Shown here in pieces: positions 62,534 through 64,000 of a stretch of DNA of 64,000 nucleotides. The DNA is from Gp6-AA45 sp035652075 (GTDB taxonomy: Bacteria; Acidobacteriota; Vicinamibacteria; Vicinamibacterales; CAVVIG01). The position numbers were made by a program, and so were the translations under genes. Each line of letters begins with the position of its first letter. Within the stretch, counting starts at the first letter, position 1. Where the stretch lies: assembly GCA_035652075.1 (NCBI GenBank), contig DASREL010000065.1:1-64000 (forward strand), read 5' to 3'. Under the pieces are notes generated by a model. It saw only the letters and a program-made list of their open reading frames with translations, searched no databases and was not told the origin of the DNA.

Positions 62534-63436
62534 GTGCGAATCCGGGCGCTGTTCGTGGTCGTACCGATTGTGGCGAGCGCGTGCGCGCGCGCGCCGGAAC
62601 CGTCCACCTCACCGCTGGTGTCGGCGAAGACGACGATGGTGACGGCGTGGCAGGTGCCACTGGACCCGACGAAGGACCAGACGCTCACGGATAAGCGGCT
62701 CGCCGATCAGATCACCTACGGCTACCGCATCTTCACGAACACGCCGAAGGAAGCCGCGCGGTTTACCGGCGGCACCGTGTCGTGCAACAACTGCCACATG
62801 AATGCCGGGCAGCGCGAACGATCGCTTCCGCTCGTCGGCGTCGCCGGCATGTTCCCCGAGTACAACAACCGCGCCGCGCGGTTCATCAGCCTCAACGACC
62901 GGATTGTCGACTGCTTCATGCGCAGCGAGAACGCGCCTGGCAAGGGGGTCGACGATCTGCCGACGCCAACGTCGAAGGAAGTGATGGCGGTCGCCGCGTA
63001 CATCGCGTGGATGTCGAAGGGCCACGGCATGGGCCAGAATCCGTCGTGGCGCGGTCGCAACACGATTCCGCAGGACAAACTGATCCCAATCGCGAAGCTG
63101 GATCGCGCGCGCGGCGACACGATCTATCGCGAACGCTGCACGTCGTGCCACGGACCGGACGGCCAGGGTGTGCAGGTCGGCGACAAGAAAGCGGGACCGC
63201 TGTGGGGACCGAACTCGTGGAATGACGGCGCAGGCGCAGCGCGCGTCTACACGCTGGCCGGCATCATCCGCTTTGCGATGCCCTACCTCGATCCCGGCAG
63301 CCTCTCCGACGAAGACGCGCAACACGTCGCCGCCTTCATCACGTCGCAGGATCGGCCGGAGTATCCGTTCAAAGATCGCGATTACGTGGGCGGGAAGGTG
63401 CCGGCGGACGCGGTTTACTATCAACGGTCTCAATAA
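62534..63436 (+). CDS. TsdA-like dihaem cytochrome c lipoprotein
   Basis: 300 residues, GTG start; the signal ends in a lipobox (IVASAC). Two c-type haem sites: SCNNCHMNAGQRERSLPLVG and CTSCHGPDGQGVQ. Between them NDRIVDCFMRSENAPG supplies a Cys at the place where thiosulfate dehydrogenase TsdA has its unusual Cys haem ligand, and LWGPNSWNDGAGAARVYTLAG matches the TsdA C-terminal domain. TsdA interconverts thiosulfate and tetrathionate in the periplasm. No other sulfur genes adjoin, so the link is by sequence. The 3' end overlaps the convergent STAS gene by 68 bases. Confidence 0.88.
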   Translation: MRIRALFVVVPIVASACARAPEPSTSPLVSAKTTMVTAWQVPLDPTKDQTLTDKRLADQITYGYRIFTNTPKEAARFTGGTVSCNNCHMNAGQRERSLPLVGVAGMFPEYNNRAARFISLNDRIVDCFMRSENAPGKGVDDLPTPTSKEVMAVAAYIAWMSKGHGMGQNPSWRGRNTIPQDKLIPIAKLDRARGDTIYRERCTSCHGPDGQGVQVGDKKAGPLWGPNSWNDGAGAARVYTLAGIIRFAMPYLDPGSLSDEDAQHVAAFITSQDRPEYPFKDRDYVGGKVPADAVYYQRSQ

Positions 63437-63716
63437 CGCGATCCAGTTTCGTCACCGCGAGCAGCTCTCGGAAGCGCTGGCTCGTATTCGTCAGCTTCAG
63501 CGTCGCGCCGCGCCGGATTGCCGACGCGTAGGCCTGCATGACCGCGCCCAGCACGAGACTGTCCGCATAGGTGAGGTTGACCGCGTTCAGCAGGATGTAG
63601 TGCGCGCCGCCTTCGAGCAGCGACCGCACATGATCGACCAATGCGTGCGGACGCATCGGCGCCGCATCGAGGGTCGCGCGGACATCGACGATAACTGGCT
63701 GGTCAGACTCGGCCAC
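63369..63716 (-). CDS. STAS-domain protein (anti-sigma-antagonist-like)
   Basis: 115 residues, GTG start. STAS fold: QPVIVDVRATLDAAP, GGAHYILLNAVNLTYADSLVLGAVMQAYASAIRRGATLKLTNTSQRFRELLAVTKLDRVIE. Ser in ADSLVLG is at the position phosphorylated in SpoIIAA-type antagonists. A proline-rich tail (about 100-115) lies opposite the end of the TsdA-like gene. The GTG is 8 bases after a TATAAT box (63730-63725). It could belong to a partner-switch with a sigma factor; no anti-sigma gene is in view. Confidence 0.87.
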   Translation of the reverse strand: MAESDQPVIVDVRATLDAAPMRPHALVDHVRSLLEGGAHYILLNAVNLTYADSLVLGAVMQAYASAIRRGATLKLTNTSQRFRELLAVTKLDRVIETVDSKPRPPAPSRPRNRDL

Positions 63717-63724
63717 GGCGCGGG

Positions 63725-63732
63725 ATTATACT
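63725..63732. promoter_or_regulatory. Shared symmetrical -10 box, attatact
   Basis: TATAAT on the minus strand (63730-63725) lies 8 bases before the STAS GTG. TATACT on the plus strand (63727-63732) precedes the DUF4159 gene: 9 bases from an in-frame TTG at 63742, 36 from the ATG at 63769. Confidence 0.5.
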
Positions 63733-63768
63733 GGCACCACATTGCGGATTGCGGATCGCGGAGTGCGG

Positions 63769-64000
63769 ATGACTGCGGCGGCCGGGATCGCCGTGATGCT
63801 CGCGATGGCCGGCGCCGATGCCGCGCCCCAGCGCCGCGGATTCTTCCGCGGCCCGCGAGTGCCCGAGAATCCGAAGTACGACGGCGCGTTCATGTTCTGC
63901 CGCATCGCGTTCGACAATGCGTCGAACGGCGATGGCGCCGGCTGGTCTGTCGATTGGCCGCGCGCCGATGAGAACCTCAGCTTCCGCTTTTCCGAACTCA
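63769..64000 (+). CDS. DUF4159 protein, copy 3 (cut by window end)
   Basis: 77 complete codons visible, running off the window. A signal sequence (AGIAVMLAMAGADAAPQ) is followed by FFRGPRVPENPKYDGAFMFCRIAFDN, then GWSVDWPRADENLSFRFSEL. These parallel YDGRFTFVRVRYE and SWSHGYPLAERNLMKIMNEL of the other two copies. The start is uncertain: ATG 63769 is listed, but TTG 63742 would add an arginine-rich n-region (RIADRGVR) and fit the leaderless spacing of the box at 63727. Remaining domain lies outside the window. Confidence 0.75.
   Translation, partial: MTAAAGIAVMLAMAGADAAPQRRGFFRGPRVPENPKYDGAFMFCRIAFDNASNGDGAGWSVDWPRADENLSFRFSEL

Overview
The window is high-GC DNA from a Gram-negative bacterium: there are many signal peptides, lipoproteins, outer-membrane beta-barrels and c-type cytochromes. 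The pairing of an ECF sigma factor with a Ser/Thr kinase-TPR protein, three DUF4159 proteins, a reaction-centre-type small cytochrome c and many exported amidohydrolase-type enzymes point to Acidobacteriota, most likely Vicinamibacteria. No rRNA or phylogenetic marker is present, so this is inference. Coding density is very high: no gene-free stretch exceeds 300 bases, 4-base start/stop overlaps (ATGA, GTGA, TTGA, TAATG) are common, and convergent genes often overlap or end stop-to-stop.

Layout. 1-2.2 kb: end of an integrated element (3' part of a tyrosine integrase, then a large serine recombinase whose frame runs into a tRNA-Glu gene, a probable attachment site). 2.2-8.5 kb: lipoprotein, GreB, DoxX, dihaem cytochrome c, DUF4390, an outer-membrane protein, a beta-lactamase-fold protein without its catalytic Ser/Lys, and an AhpD-like protein. 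8.5-14 kb: a GT-C-like membrane protein, an aldose sugar dehydrogenase, exported DinB and Tat-exported DsrE-like proteins. 14-17.5 kb: a sugar operon (APC permease, GH4 glycosidase, PfkB kinase). 17.5-25.2 kb: PIG-L deacetylase, an emfourin-like/amidohydrolase fusion, an exported HpcH/HpaI aldolase, a DUF3365 haem protein and an Fn3 surface protein. 25.3-32.5 kb: sigma/kinase pair, beta-barrel, creatininase with cytochrome, YtcJ-type amidohydrolase. 32.5-37.3 kb: a tightly coupled redox operon (Rieske lipoprotein, CCG-domain Fe-S protein, DUF4159, 2Fe-2S subunit, Tat-exported molybdopterin subunit). 37.3-44.2 kb: MFS exporter, second DUF4159, paired NHL-repeat proteins, cupin, esterase, luciferase-like oxidoreductase. 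44.2-61.7 kb: a glycan/secondary-metabolite locus. 61.7-64 kb: small exported protein, DUF983, TsdA-like cytochrome, STAS protein and the start of a third DUF4159 gene.

The most unusual part is a nine-gene minus-strand operon (58908 down to 47242): O-antigen-ligase-like protein with a beta-sandwich insert, a GT4 glycosyltransferase fused to a B12-type radical SAM enzyme, a SPASM-like radical SAM protein, three methyltransferases, a second B12-type radical SAM protein, an Atz/Trz amidohydrolase and a flippase. A divergent operon carries a second flippase, a nucleotidyltransferase-like protein and a small exported protein. Together they look like a pathway for an extensively modified, exported glycan or glycolipid.

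A second theme is promoter architecture. Several divergent gene pairs share one near-palindromic -10-like box (for example agtataat or tatcata) placed 6-12 bases from start codons on both sides. This implies bidirectional promoters and many leaderless mRNAs.
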